In this document: one piece after another, positions 34,566 through 45,144 of the stretch
Position numbering within the stretch: the first letter of the stretch is position 1
Layout of the letters: every line of letters starts with the position of its first letter
Assembly (NCBI GenBank): GCA_026260175.1
Contig: JAKCWW010000276.1
Location: 75,439-120,603 of the forward strand
Direction: 5' to 3'
Length of the DNA stretch: 45,165 bases
From: Reticulitermes lucifugus
Taxonomy: Eukaryota; Arthropoda; Insecta; Blattodea; Rhinotermitidae
Translations under genes and position numbers: made by a program
Notes under the pieces: generated by a model
Told to the model about the DNA's origin: nothing
Database searches by the model: none
The model's input: only the letters and a program-made list of their open reading frames with translations

Positions 34566-34826
34566 TAAAGGTAAAGCAATCCCATTACAGGCCTTGACAG
34601 GCCCTTAGGGATCCAGGAGGTGGAGGNNNNNNNNNNNNNNNNNNNNNNNNNNNNNNNNNNNNNNNNNNNNNNNNNNNNNNNNNNNNNNNNNNNNNNNNNN
34701 NNNNNNNNNNNNNNNNNNNNNNNNNNNNNNNNNNNNNNNNNNNNNNNNNNNNNNNNNNNNNNNNNNNACCCGCGACGTTCCGGTTTGTAGCGCAGTGCCT
34801 CAACCAACTGCGCCACCGCGTGCCCC
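34566..34826 (-). repeat. SINE-C, full-length, inverted, with gap
   Basis: A 261-position element lies between perfect 13-bp duplications 'ttgtgacgatggg' (34553-34565 and 34827-34839). On the minus strand the head reads 'ggggcacgcggtggcgcagt' then 'tggttgaggcactgcg'. That is a tRNA-like A-box region, and the assembly gap begins about where the B-box should follow. The 3' end carries a 'tttaccttta' tail. It has not diverged at its duplications, so it looks young. Confidence 0.85.
34627..34767. other. Assembly gap (141 N)
   Basis: Unresolved bases in the middle of SINE-C. The open frames crossing it at 34535-34816 and 34585-34896 are artefacts. Confidence 1.
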
Positions 34827-34839
34827 TTGTGACGATGGG

Positions 34840-35598
34840 AGGTGACTGAATTAGCTCAAGTTCGTATCCAAGGACTGTGGTGTTGAACCTTTGCATGCTG
34901 GTACTTGAGCCTTATAAACAAATCGAAACCATCTCAATACGCCCTTTTCTCTTAGTTGGACTGACGCAGATTTTCAGACATTGACTTATGTATGCTAGAA
35001 GCCATTTGCAAACAATAGAATGTAATAGAACCTTTAAATTCATTCATGAAAGTGGCTGTTGATGTAATGGTAAATACTGTGTGGGAAGCATGCGGCGAGG
35101 GGGGAGAAGACAAAACGGATGCAACCCTCGCGAACTGGTTGTGCCAGACCGGCCTTGAACTCAGAACTGCTGTAAGCCACTGCACTGGGGTTTCTAGTTA
35201 CCTGCGTAGCGTGGAGGTGTGTACTGAATACACAAACAAGGTATCTAATGTGCCTGTCCGATAAATTCTTTTTTCTTATTTTCATATTATGTCAATACAG
35301 ATGTCTGGAATAATAACTTTGGATGGCGGTTTGCCTTCTTTCTATCTCCGTGGTAAAAACTTAGAGATTAAAGTGTGCAAGATCTTAATGCCTTATTTCA
35401 TTATGCGGTACTCTTCGGCCAACAACACAGCGCCACGTCTCATAAGACTTGTATCTTCAGCTACACAACTGTACGAAGCTCAGATTTTAAAACCTTGCTG
35501 TATAGTTATTTAAATCAACACCTTTCATGTGCAGTACAGGTAAAACTTAACACTTTGTGGCTGATGGTATTCTAAAATTCTTGCCTGTAAAAATTACT
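34840..35598. other. Gene-less stretch
   Basis: Overlapping frames on both strands at 34952-35285 and 35289-35575 lack recognisable domains. Confidence 0.5.
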
Positions 35599-35610
35599 CC
35601 TATAAAATTT

Positions 35611-35860
35611 ATTTTTTTTCCCAATGGCTCGACAGCCCCTTGGGGGCCTAGGCCGCCTCATTTTTCGAGGCTTCACGATCGCACACTTTTTAGACACACC
35701 ACAATCGGTAGGACTCTTCTGGACGAGGGACCAGCTCGTCGCAACACACAACACTCACAAGAGACAGACATCCATGCCCTAGGCGTGATTCGAACCCACA
35801 ATCTCAGTAAGCGAGCGGCCGTAGACCCACGCCTTAGACCGAGCGGCCACTGGGATCGGC
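35611..35860 (-). repeat. SINE-A, full-length, inverted
   Basis: Second complete copy of the SINE at 19825-20085, on the minus strand, with a T8 (A8) tail at 35612-35619. It is flanked by 'cctataaaattt' (35599-35610) and 'cctataaaatgt' (35861-35872), a 12-bp duplication with one mismatch. The head 'gtggccgctcggtctaaggc' keeps the Leu/Ser-tRNA-like A-box, and 'gggttcgaatcacgcc' is the B-box. The frame at 35557-36042 runs through it and is not a gene. Confidence 0.9.
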
Positions 35861-35872
35861 CCTATAAAATGT

Positions 35873-36430
35873 ATCATAGCCATAAATTTGCCCAGCAAGC
35901 TGTCTTTTCTCAAACCTCAGTGTCATCCCAAAATTTACGAAAATCTATAATTGTGAAGAGTGATATGACACATGAAAAGCTGAATCATAGTTGGAATATT
36001 ACAGATTTCATTCAGTGGACTAATGTATTAATTTGTGTTTGATGGTCTTACTTATTTTAAGAAGAAAATTTATAATTTGTACTTCTCTTAATTGTTAAAA
36101 TGATCAGTTCAAAGAAGATAAGGCAGGCTATGCTTACAGAACGCATGGGAGAGATTCTAAATGCTTATTCAATTATTGTCGGCAAACGTAAATGAAAGAG
36201 ACATCGTGACAGATTAACCTTAGATTGGAGGACAATATTAAAGTGGATTTTCAAGTAGCAGAGTGAGAGAGTGTGAACTAGTCATTTCACTCAGGACGGA
36301 GTCCAGTTGATGGTCGTTTGTGAACGCAGTAATGAACTAATCTTACGGTATTTTCGAATATGTCGACGTGTACCTTTATAGATGCATATGTTTCAACGGT
36401 TAGGCATAACATACTGCGTCCACTTTTATC
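35873..36430. other. Gene-less stretch
   Basis: No recognised gene or repeat. Confidence 0.5.
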
Positions 36431-36434
36431 TTAT

Positions 36435-36470
36435 ACCCTGAAGATGGCGGCATTCCACCGAAACATTGTT
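36435..36470 (+). repeat. Hammerhead-like motif of Penelope-type end
   Basis: The bases 'ccctgaagatggcgg', a short loop, then 'ccaccgaaacattg' give CTGAAGA (36438-36444), a stem pairing GGCGG with CCACC (one mismatch), and GAAAC. This is the most intact plus-strand copy of the recurring motif. No adjoining coding sequence was seen. Confidence 0.5.
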
Positions 36471-36586
36471 TTCTATCTAACAAACCACACTGCCTAACGT
36501 CTCAGAAGATAATGGATTTACACAAGTTAGGTAACTCCTTGACGAGCTGGGTGACTGCAAGCTTATCCGCGGAGTTAGGTATGCCT

Positions 36587-36621
36587 GTGAGTGAGTGAGT
36601 GAGTGAGTGAGTGAGTGAGTG
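36587..36621. repeat. (GTGA)n microsatellite
   Basis: Eight to nine GTGA units. Confidence 0.95.
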
Positions 36622-36719
36622 TGCCTGTACCGAGTGACAGGGGTGTAATTGTCATCTGTTAGGGATTTATCAGCTGTCATATTAGAAATGTCTTTTTGGC
36701 TTCTTCATTATTGCAGGAT

Positions 36720-36985
36720 AGTGATTAGGCTACAGACTGGAAAACCGAGGAATCTTGGTTCGATTCCCGGCAGGGGCAAGAGATTTCTCTCTTCTCCAAA
36801 ATGTCCAGACCGCCTCTGTCTTCCAGCCAGCCAGCCTCCTATTCAGTGGGAATCGTTGGCACTTACCCCGGCCGGACCGTGAAATGACCACTCACCTCCA
36901 TGTAATGCCGAGGTTAAGAATGAGTAGAGTGATACCTGCCATCCCCCATACACCTTCATGACGTGTATAGGCACATCTTACAAAC
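36720..36985 (+). repeat. SINE-D copy, tRNA-derived
   Basis: The head holds 'gtgattaggctacagactgg' and the B-box 'ggttcgattcccggcagg'. The body runs through 'ccagccagccagcctcctat' and 'ccgaggttaagaatgag' to 'catgacgtgtataggcac'. Cleanest copy of the family in the window. Target-site duplication was not identified. Confidence 0.75.
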
Positions 36986-37298
36986 AGTGGAATATTGCAT
37001 GACAAGCACACTCTCTTCCTAACTTACATTTCACAGTCGCCTTGCCATCACCCAGCATGTAACATATCAATGGTAAATAATGTTTCAGTGAATTGAGCAA
37101 AGAGAACTAGACAATTATTTAGATGTACGAGTATGTTGTATGTAATTATTAAACCATTTTTGTAGAATTTTATAACTTTTATTTTTTAAATAATTTAAAC
37201 TTCGAAGAATACCGAGTCCTTGTTAGGGTTTTAACGAAGCTGTCTCAGTTGTACAGATCATATAACACTGACTGTGATAAAGATGTGACTATGAATTA

Positions 37299-37778
37299 CA
37301 GTCGAACTCGGTTATAACATCATGAAAGAGACTGAATATTTTGTGTCGTTATAAACGAGTGTCGTTTAACTGAGGAGTGTAATGTTATGGTTAAGGGCCG
37401 TGCCATGGCTCAGGCGGTTAGTCGCCGGCCTCTCACCGCGGAGGCCCGGGTTCGATACCGGGTCAGTCCATGTGGGATTTGTGGTGGACAATGTGGCACT
37501 TGGACAGGTTTTTCCCCGAGTACTTCGGTTTTCCCCTGTTAATATCATTCCACCGGTGCTACATTACTTGGAAGAACGGAAAAAACGAATCATCTTCATC
37601 ACAGGTTTGCAAAATAAGCCTCAAGGCTGCGGTGCGTCCGTAGCATCTGCTGCGGGGCCCTTCACCACAAAATAAATGTTATGGTTAACAGTGACGAATT
37701 AATTGATACCACAGACTATCTGACTGTATAAGCGAGGTGTCGTATAAACCGATGTCGTTATAACTGGGTTCGATTCTG
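37299..37778. mobile_element. TA-flanked MITE (pogo/Tigger-like) carrying a nested SINE
   Basis: The ends are CAGTCGAACTCGGTTATAAC on the left and, read inward on the other strand, CAGAATCGAACCCAGTTATAAC on the right (listed as CAG-A-ATCGAACCC...). TA lies at 37297-37298 and 37779-37780. Subterminal 'gtcgttataa' strings recur inside both halves. Without the 280-bp SINE and its 14-bp duplication the element would be about 186 bp. TA target site and a CAG terminus fit the Tc1/mariner-pogo group. No transposase is present. Confidence 0.75.
37395..37674 (+). repeat. SINE-B, full-length, tRNA-derived, nested in a MITE
   Basis: A 280-bp element lies between perfect 14-bp duplications 'aatgttatggttaa' (37381-37394 and 37675-37688). 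The head has an A-box region 'catggctcaggcggttagtc' and a T-arm/B-box 'cgggttcgataccgggtc'. The body includes 'gtgggatttgtggtggac' and ends 'ccttcaccacaaaataa' (approximately). The exact duplication and intact boxes suggest the youngest insertion in the window. Confidence 0.9.
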
Positions 37779-37780
37779 TA

Positions 37781-39690
37781 AGCAGACAAGGACTTAGCAG
37801 GTTGGGGTCGTAGCTTAAGGTAATACCGCATGATTCGCAAGGATGTGGTGGTGACGGACTTGGTCAGGATAACGGTAACCCAGCCACAATTGGAAGGTTT
37901 ACTTGCGAACTCGTTACTGCTGCACAAACTTGTACGGTTTGAAGGTATCAGGCCTTCACCTTTGCATTCATTTCCAGATACATGATACATTTGTTCCGGT
38001 ATTATACAATAGGAATAAAAATTACCAGAGACTTTTCTTTGTCACTGCTGCATAATACACAGTACAACCAGTTACACAGTCGATGGTATAAAAGGAAAGG
38101 GACATCGTCTAAATTATAGGTTACTGGAGATTTGGGCTGGGTACGTATATATATATATATGAGATTTTAATGTGCGGTATAAATAACGAGGAAGCCTACA
38201 GGATAAACCTTGGGATTAAATCTGCATGAGTCTGTCAGTTAGCAGCCCACACAAAGAATCAACAGCAATGTCATTACCATATGTGTAGGTCACGCTGTAA
38301 TTCACCTACTACCGTTTTTGTATACACTCCTACTGCGCATGTATAAAGCGTGATGTGCGGTATAAACTCTCAGAGAGTGGACAGACTTTATTTTATCAAA
38401 TTCAGAATTTATATCTTTTGCTACTGTTTTTTTTATAGAAAGCGCTTACATTGAACATATTATTGTTAGACCCTTCCCATTTCTTGTTTAATAAATTACG
38501 GAAATGATCTCTTTTATATTCGGCATTAGGGGTCCACACGCTAAGTCGACGGGATAACTTAGTTTTAAATACAACAAATATTCTGTTCATAGGAAATGTT
38601 TTCAGACAGATGTCAGAAGTGGGAGCAATGACAAGCTATTTTATGATACGTTCTGTTACATAATAAAGTTTATTTTCTAAATTAGAGTGTTATCCATCCT
38701 TGAATTTTAGCTACAATGTACAGGATGTTTCTTTTATCGCCGCAGTGAGCACAGCACCTTTATCACATAGATATCCTGCATCCGCCGAAACATACCATGA
38801 GAGCTGCGGTGCTCATTACAATGATAAAAAAGTGCTGTATATAAATATATATGCATGCTGGATGAGGAGAACTTGTGTGTCTTATACGTTTTAATTTTAT
38901 TCAAGGTATGAAACTTCATTGTTTCTTTTCGTATTACTTACGGGAAAGTGATGTCAGAGGTCTTATTGGAACAGTTCGTGGTTGCTTATTTCATTGAGTA
39001 TTTAACATCCATTACTATCAACAAAAAACGAAATATCACAGTCAGTGCACTTCCTATCCCTTTTACCGATATTATAGGTCGATATTAATGTTATCCTCCG
39101 ACTTACGCTAAATATCAGAAGATATCTCTTCCTTTGGCTTTTCCTAACAATATTTTTTATAATTTACATATGCGAATTGTATATTCCTCCCTTGTCGCAC
39201 TTCTTGATTTAATGACCCTAAAATACAAGATCAAAAGAGAGAGTTGTGTTGGTGGTTGTGTATTTATTCATTCGGCTTTAATTTTTCGTTTTCAGAATTA
39301 TTGCTAATAAGGTCAAGGCCGACTATAGCTTGTCCTATCACCAGGAACTGTAACAGAACAACCAAGGTCATTCAGAAGGCTGTGGATCAGGGCGTGGCTG
39401 CCTGGTATTGTGCGACTTCTTATCTTCATAAATAAATATAAATACTTGCTGAATTCGCAGCCTTAGGCGGTTTAGCTTTGTACCTTGTTTATTATCGCAT
39501 GGTACTTGTATGGGTCTACACAGTATCGTTTGAACGTGCGAAATTATAGTTTGGAGAAGATAATAGCATAGGTACTATGCCCGTCCTCAAGATGAATGCC
39601 GCGTGGTTACCGCAAGATGTCCGCTCTCTTCTTTTGCGATTTGCTGTTGATTGGATAAACCCTTCATCGCACAATATATATCACCCGAAT
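37781..39690. other. Gene-less stretch with small repeats
   Basis: It contains a (TA)n run at about 38145-38161, two copies of the string 'atgtgcggtataaa' (about 38171 and 38353), and a hairpin listed separately. No gene recognised. Confidence 0.5.
38731..38832. repeat. Fold-back repeat, ~28-bp arms
   Basis: The left arm 'cttttatcgccgcagtgagc' pairs with the right arm 'gctcattacaatgataaaaa' plus neighbouring bases, with a few mismatches. 'ccgccgaaacata' lies in the loop. Likely a small fold-back or MITE-type repeat. Confidence 0.55.
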
Positions 39691-39738
39691 GGGTGCGTGC
39701 GTGTGTGTGTGTCCGCGCGCACACGCACACGCACACCA
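39691..39738. repeat. Alternating purine-pyrimidine GT/CG/CA tract
   Basis: A (GT)n-rich arm ('gtgcgtgcgtgtgtgtgtgt'), a CGCGCG centre, and a (CA)n-rich arm. The tract is nearly self-complementary and almost wholly alternating, so it could form a hairpin or Z-DNA. Confidence 0.85.
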
Positions 39739-39862
39739 CTCCACTTTCAGCCCACACACGTTCTTTGTGAGTTTCATATGGTACTCAAACAGGAATTTCT
39801 CGTTGAACAAATAAGCCAGCTATTTGAACTTCACGTTATATTTACCGTGCATTTTTGTACAA

Positions 39863-39939
39863 TTGATCAACTCACACCAACAAATAAAGAAATCAGTAGA
39901 AAACTTGTTTTGGTGCATTTGTTGGTGTGAGTTGATCAA
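39863..39939. repeat. Perfect 23-bp inverted repeat, 31-base loop
   Basis: The arms 39863-39885 (starting 'ttgatcaactcacaccaa') and 39917-39939 are exact reverse complements. The transcript would form a strong hairpin on either strand. No protein-coding signal was found around it. Confidence 0.9.
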
Positions 39940-41474
39940 GCCAACTATTATTCCTCCCTGGAAGCTAAATGACAAATGTGCAGTCACTTAACAAGAAAAG
40001 GTGAGGCCATTGGTGGATACCTACAGGGAATGTTTACAAGAAACGCAGATGTAAATCCAGATTTCTCTGCAGCAACAAATTATTTTTTAAATTTACTGAA
40101 AAATCCTTCATGCCTTCGATAAAAAGGAACAAATGAGCATGAAATAGGATGGCTGATCCGAAATCTTAATTCTAGCAAACAGCTGAACCCAATGGCGTAA
40201 GGACTAGTCTTACAGCAACTTTCTTTACGGTCGGTTCTTAAATTCATAGCCACAATTTACAGTGCACCCATAAAAGAACATAGCTTCTCTAAGTCAATGG
40301 AAATTTGCCAAAGTTATCACTTTGCAAAAACCAAAATCCACTTCAATAGAAGTCAGTATTTTTTTTAAAGTGTGGCATCCCGTTGTGACACAAATACACA
40401 AAGGTAAGGAGGGTATCGTCAGTCACAACAATCTTCGTACAATAAGTTGAAATTTATTAAGTTACATGTTGCGGCTCGCCTATAAAAGAGCCATCATCAG
40501 ACAGTAGGATGCAAAAGGAAAATTATATGTGTTACACCTTATCTAGCTTCACTTCTTGCCAGTCAGGCATCATACATCAACAGATACAAGAATTCAAACA
40601 GAAGGGGTCTCCTGTGTAATACCAATATCTGTTTTAATCAAGCATATTTCAATACTAAAACTGGCATTTACCCGAAAGGTTCTACGATAGGCTATATCGT
40701 CACGCATTTCCTTGATTGTCCTTTCTTTAAAAAAACACTATATGGTTCCCAATTTTCCAGTAGCTAGTGCATGGTTCTCTTGCAGCCCTCTCGGTTTGTT
40801 TTCCTCAAAAATGAGCCACTTGCAGTAAGGCCACCACAATATCCGTCCACAGAATATATTTTACCACTGACCAGAAAATCAAAATTTAGCGGTTCCTCTC
40901 TGAAACCCGTACTTCTCACCAGTCTAAAGTCTTCTGTTTCTTATCGGTCATATCATAAATCTGAGCGTGCGAAGCCCGGGGACGTGGTAGTAAAGTGATG
41001 ATCTTTATGCGCCTAGAAATGAAGAGTGTATCACTTTTTTTTATTCTTCCTTAGCGCTGTAAATTACTCAGTTTTACCCCGTTATGTCTTATCTCTCTCC
41101 TCCTTCAGGTTTCATAGGTTTACACTCTCATAAGCCGAGGCGTTACAAGGGAACTAAATCCACGGCGTATCTGCTTCAAACGAACAAAGTCGAAAAGAAA
41201 TCTGCAGTTTGAGATTGGGGGGCAGGGTGCGTAAATTTGTTCTTTGCGATTTTGCATCCTTCACTGGTTTTAAATGATTTTTGTGCCTAACTTTTACCAA
41301 AAAATTAGTTCTGGGAATAATCTGTGACGTTTAGTTCCTTCTACATGCTTCAATACCTTTGGCGAGACTATAAAGAAGTATAAATTAATAGTTGTTTGGT
41401 TTACTTGTCAGAAATATTTACCTTCGCTGCCGTGTTGTAACTGTTTTGTTACTAATATAAAAACTGTTTTGTAC
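39940..41474. other. Gene-less stretch
   Basis: No gene recognised apart from the Penelope-like motif near 40470. The frame at 40771-40998 has no family signature. Confidence 0.5.
40440..40505 (-). repeat. Penelope-like end with CTGATGA hammerhead-like motif
   Basis: On the minus strand CTGATGA (40500 down to 40494) is followed by T, GGCTC, a 10-base loop, a perfectly pairing GAGCC, then GCAAC and 'atgtaac'. The first box is intact; the second box is GCAA instead of GAAA. A 'taataaattt' AT-rich stretch follows, as after the copies at 19.6 and 25.0 kb. Confidence 0.5.
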
Positions 41475-41735
41475 TGCAGCTGTGGGTCCGAGGAATCGTG
41501 GTTCGACTTCCTGCAGGGAAAAGAGACATATCTTCTGCAGAACTTCCGGAGAGTTTCTGAGACCCATACAGCCACAATTTTCTCGGGAGAAAGCGGTCGG
41601 TGTGTGAAGTTAATTGCTCACACCTATCTGATGCCGAAGTTAATAAAGAGTGGCTTTAACACCATCTTACATCCATACATTTCATGTCGTGCGCAGGGAC
41701 AATGTCACCTTTACCTTTCAGCATTCGTGGGAATG
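41475..41735 (+). repeat. SINE-D copy
   Basis: The B-box 'gtggttcgacttcctgcagg' lies near 41500. The body runs to 'gatgccgaagttaataaag' and 'catgtcgtgcgcagggac', ending in a 'cacctttaccttt' tail. Same order of blocks as the copy at 36720. The frame at 41469-41789 is this SINE, not a gene. Confidence 0.7.
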
Positions 41736-42119
41736 GTTATGACCTGTCATTTTATAAAACTTCACATGCCTATTCCAAAGGTTCTTTAATTTTTTACCGC
41801 AAAACCGAAAACTATATATATATTATTTGCGACCGCAATGTTTTTATTTTGCAGTAGGCCTGTACAAGAATTACATAACCAAAATACTAAATATTATTAG
41901 TAGCGGGAAATTAAAATAGTAGTTACAAATGTCAGGTGTCCTTTTATGACGTGATAATCATTACGTTTATAGAAATTCGTTACTTAAACATTTATTAATT
42001 GGGAACACATCATTGTAAGGTGAAATCTCCTAACTCAGAACAAGTTACCTCTCACACAACACTGATAATATCTGACAGAATGGAATAATGAAAATAACTC
42101 TTAAAAATAGAATGTGAAG
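41736..42119. other. Gene-less AT-rich stretch
   Basis: Nothing recognised. Confidence 0.5.
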
Positions 42120-42557
42120 CAGGTGCGCACCCAGAATTTTTCACTGGAATTGGGAGTGGGGGGTTGCTGACCCTGAGGCTATACAGAATTTACGTTTGTT
42201 CTTAAAAATTATGTTCTAAAAATCATGTCGTATGTATAACTGTACCATAACACTGTTTGCAACGACATTTATGTACATACAAATATAACTACATATTACA
42301 TGACTCACTCATCTAATTTAAATCACAAAGTCTAATATTCTTGGGTCTTTTAATTTCATCAAGACGTCGTAAGTTTTTATTTTATTTTATTTTTCAAATT
42401 TATAATTTGCTAGTCATCAGCCGGTTTCAGTGGCTCATTTCAGCTGAAGGGTAAATCAAGTAAAATGTTTGATAACATAATGACTACAAAATCTGTGTTT
42501 TTTAAATTACGATTTGGGGGGCTGCAGGGCAGCCCCGCTCCCCTTGGGTACGCCCCT
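42120..42557. mobile_element. Short TIR element (hAT-like MITE?)
   Basis: The left end 'caggtgcgcaccca' pairs with the right end 'tgggtacgcccct'. Next to the ends lie the G-rich 'ggagtggggggt' and 'ggggggctgcagggcagcccc'. Ends of the type CAGGGGCGTACCCA are common in arthropod MITEs, many of them hAT-related. No 8-bp duplication could be confirmed, so the superfamily is tentative. The interior is AT-rich and non-coding. Confidence 0.5.
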
Positions 42558-44209
42558 AACGAGAAGAGATATTTTATTATTATTATTATATAACATAAAG
42601 AGCTTGACGAACTTTATGATCTGGAAATGAAAAGGCTTATGAGGAAACGGGAAGGAGAAGTAATAGAAATTTGACATATGATATTTCTTAGGGAATTGCT
42701 AAGAGTGACTTCAAGAGACAGAATACAGAATGAAATAACAAAAGATGTACCGCAAACTGACAATATGGAAGAGAAGTAAAGAACTATCAATTGAGCTGGA
42801 GGCAGTATGTAAATATGATGCAAGATGGCACTTTAGGACCAAAATATCTTACTTATACTGTAAACCTTCAAAGGACAGACAGACGTTGGAACACCCGCAG
42901 GTAGAGAGAAAGAGAGAAAGAGGCACAAGTTTTAAATTTCTCGAAATTCGAATGGGCTGGTATAGCTAATCCTTGTATTGAAAAAAAAAAAGAATTTTAA
43001 AACCTTAATTATTACTTTCATTTCTCTGCTAATATAGTAACGTTCTATTACAGAAAAATATTTATAACCTATTCAAGGATACATATTAAATATCTACTAG
43101 CAATAATTAATAACAAAATAATATGAATTACAGTTCCTTGATGAGTTATTCTCACGTATTATAAGCTTGCAAAACAAAATTACACACTGAAGCCTGTTTA
43201 TCAACGTCTGCCTTTTTTATTGACTATAGAGCATGATTTAAAGAATGCTATCCTTGACATCATACACAATACTTCCCCTTCGCAAGTTCAGTTTGTACGT
43301 TCTTACAGACTTCCATAATTGTTTGACATCACCTTGAACTTATTTGTTAGTTATATTCAAAATATGGACAGCTGATGCAGAAGTGACCTCAGCTTTAGTC
43401 CAATCCGGTTTCCACAAAGTAACTTCATAAAGTATTCTTAAATTATCTTTTGTGTATGGCTTAAAAATCTACCAGTGTGTATCTTATTTTTTTCGAATAC
43501 AAAGCGATTTTATTGCTCTTCAGTATTTCCCGAATAATGTAAACTGATTTAAATACGTAACGATAATTTAGGTAGTAGATGGCAGTAATATAGTGACAAA
43601 TGAACATGAGACAAAGTGATGTGGTATGATTTGGGGGGGGATATCATTTGGAGTGGGAGGAATGGGACAACTGTCAGATTCTCAAGAAGGACTCTGTCTT
43701 CATGGATTTAGTTTGTTCTTATACATGTATTCAGGCAAGTACATTTGTATAATTACTCTTTTATCTCACTCGCATAAGTGAGGTAAGATGCCTCTGTTTC
43801 TAAGCACTTCATTGTGTACTGTAGGTTCACTATCACTTCTAGATGGTATTTAGGACGCTTCATTTCATACCGGGAACTATCCTTTTTCTCTTCCATTTCT
43901 ACAACCTACAGAGGTTTGAAAATCAAATACTACGCCGGCCAAGCCGATAATTTTGCAATTGAAATTGGGCCGCAAATTATATTAAGCAATAAAGAGAGTG
44001 TTTTATTCAAGTAAAAGACACCATTAAGAATACTCAACACTCCTAATAACAAGAGAGGCAATGTACGTATAACGTAACATGGAGGCGCGATCGCGTAACT
44101 GTTGTTGCCATGGAAAAATAATAAGTATTTAATATTATGAGTGCGTGTCTTATTCTTGCTTTAGTTATCCGGCATGCAAAGCTCATCTTTTGTGCGCCGT
44201 ATTATATTG
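42558..44209. other. Gene-less stretch
   Basis: The region at 42590-42960 has a weakly LINE-like string ('RDRIQNEITKD') but is too short to call. The frame at 43814-44014 has no recognised domain. An eight-G run lies at about 43632-43639. Confidence 0.45.
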
Positions 44210-44359
44210 TGATCTGTGGCCTCATAAACGGCACGATTTTCGGAAAAACGTTATTGAATATGAAATGTGTTTTTTGATCTTCTCTACGACTTTTGTCTGA
44301 AAAATTTCTCATTCTGAGAAGAATTCAGCGAGATATTATCATAAAAGTACATAGGTCTT

Positions 44360-44530
44360 CATGTAAAGTACCAATTATTCTTGTCAGATTTTAATGAAAC
44401 TTGAATTTTGTCGACAGATTTTGAGAAATCCTCAAATATCAAATTTCATGAAAATCCTTCCAGTGGGAGCTGAGTTGTTCCATGCGGACAGACGGAGAGA
44501 CAGACTTGACGAAACTAATAGTCGCTTTTC
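44360..44530 (+). repeat. Dispersed repeat with 'cggacagacggagagacag' block
   Basis: It holds the 'tcatgaaaatcc...cagtgggagctgagttgttcc' type block (near 44448-44482), followed by 'gcggacagacggagagacag'. Similar 'aaatc..ttcagt.gtt...gtggacagacggacagac' strings occur in many invertebrate interspersed repeats. A small hairpin 'cgcttttcgcaattttgcg' lies at its end. Family unknown. Confidence 0.4.
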
Positions 44531-45144
44531 GCAATTTTGCGAAAGCGTCTAAAAAATCACAATATGTTATATATAGTTATTGAATTTAAAACATTACTGC
44601 ATGTTTTATTTCTGCTGATGCATATTTTGAGACTTCAGGCGCGAAACGTAAATTATTTTAAATCAACTTTTTTTTTGGCACTAACCCGGGCCATATTCTG
44701 CACCTGGAGTAAGACCAGTGAGAGGGCCGTATAAAATAGACCGGTGGGCTGCATGTTTGAGACCACTGCATAAGTGCAGAAAATGTGGAATTTGACTGTA
44801 ATTATGTCTTTGTTGGCGTGGCTCTTTGGTACTGTGAGAATTTGTCTTCACTTTTACTATATAACAATTTTTCGGTGTAGTGGTATTTGGAAGGTCCCGT
44901 GTTCCGGTCTATATACATGCAACGAAGCTTCTCAATTTGTAATTTTCTTCATACTGTCCTTATGTACTGTCTCATAGCTTCATAGATTCTAATTGCCAGA
45001 GTACCTAATTTCGTAGATACATAAATCACACGAATTTTTATTCTCCAATGTCAATTATAAGCAAACCCTTAGGCACATATGTCGACCTTGGATTGAAATC
45101 TAGTTCCCTTCCAAATAAGTAGCCATGTGGTTACTTTTATCTCC
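44531..45144. other. Gene-less stretch
   Basis: The frames at 44537-44734 and 44774-44977 are not recognisable. Confidence 0.5.

Noticed and set aside
34535..34896. Two ~100-codon frames on the minus strand
   Set aside because: They run through the 141-N gap and SINE-C.
35557..36042. 161-codon plus-strand frame
   Set aside because: Its middle is the antisense strand of a full-length SINE-A with target-site duplications; the rest has no domain.
37395..37470. Possible functional tRNA gene
   Set aside because: tRNA-like head of SINE-B, within a retroposed unit bounded by 14-bp duplications.
41469..41789. 106-codon plus-strand frame
   Set aside because: It coincides with a SINE-D copy, including its B-box and tail.
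42590..42960. LINE ORF2 tail
   Set aside because: Only a short 'RDRIQNEI'-like string fits. The rest does not align with the other LINE tails, so it was not called.
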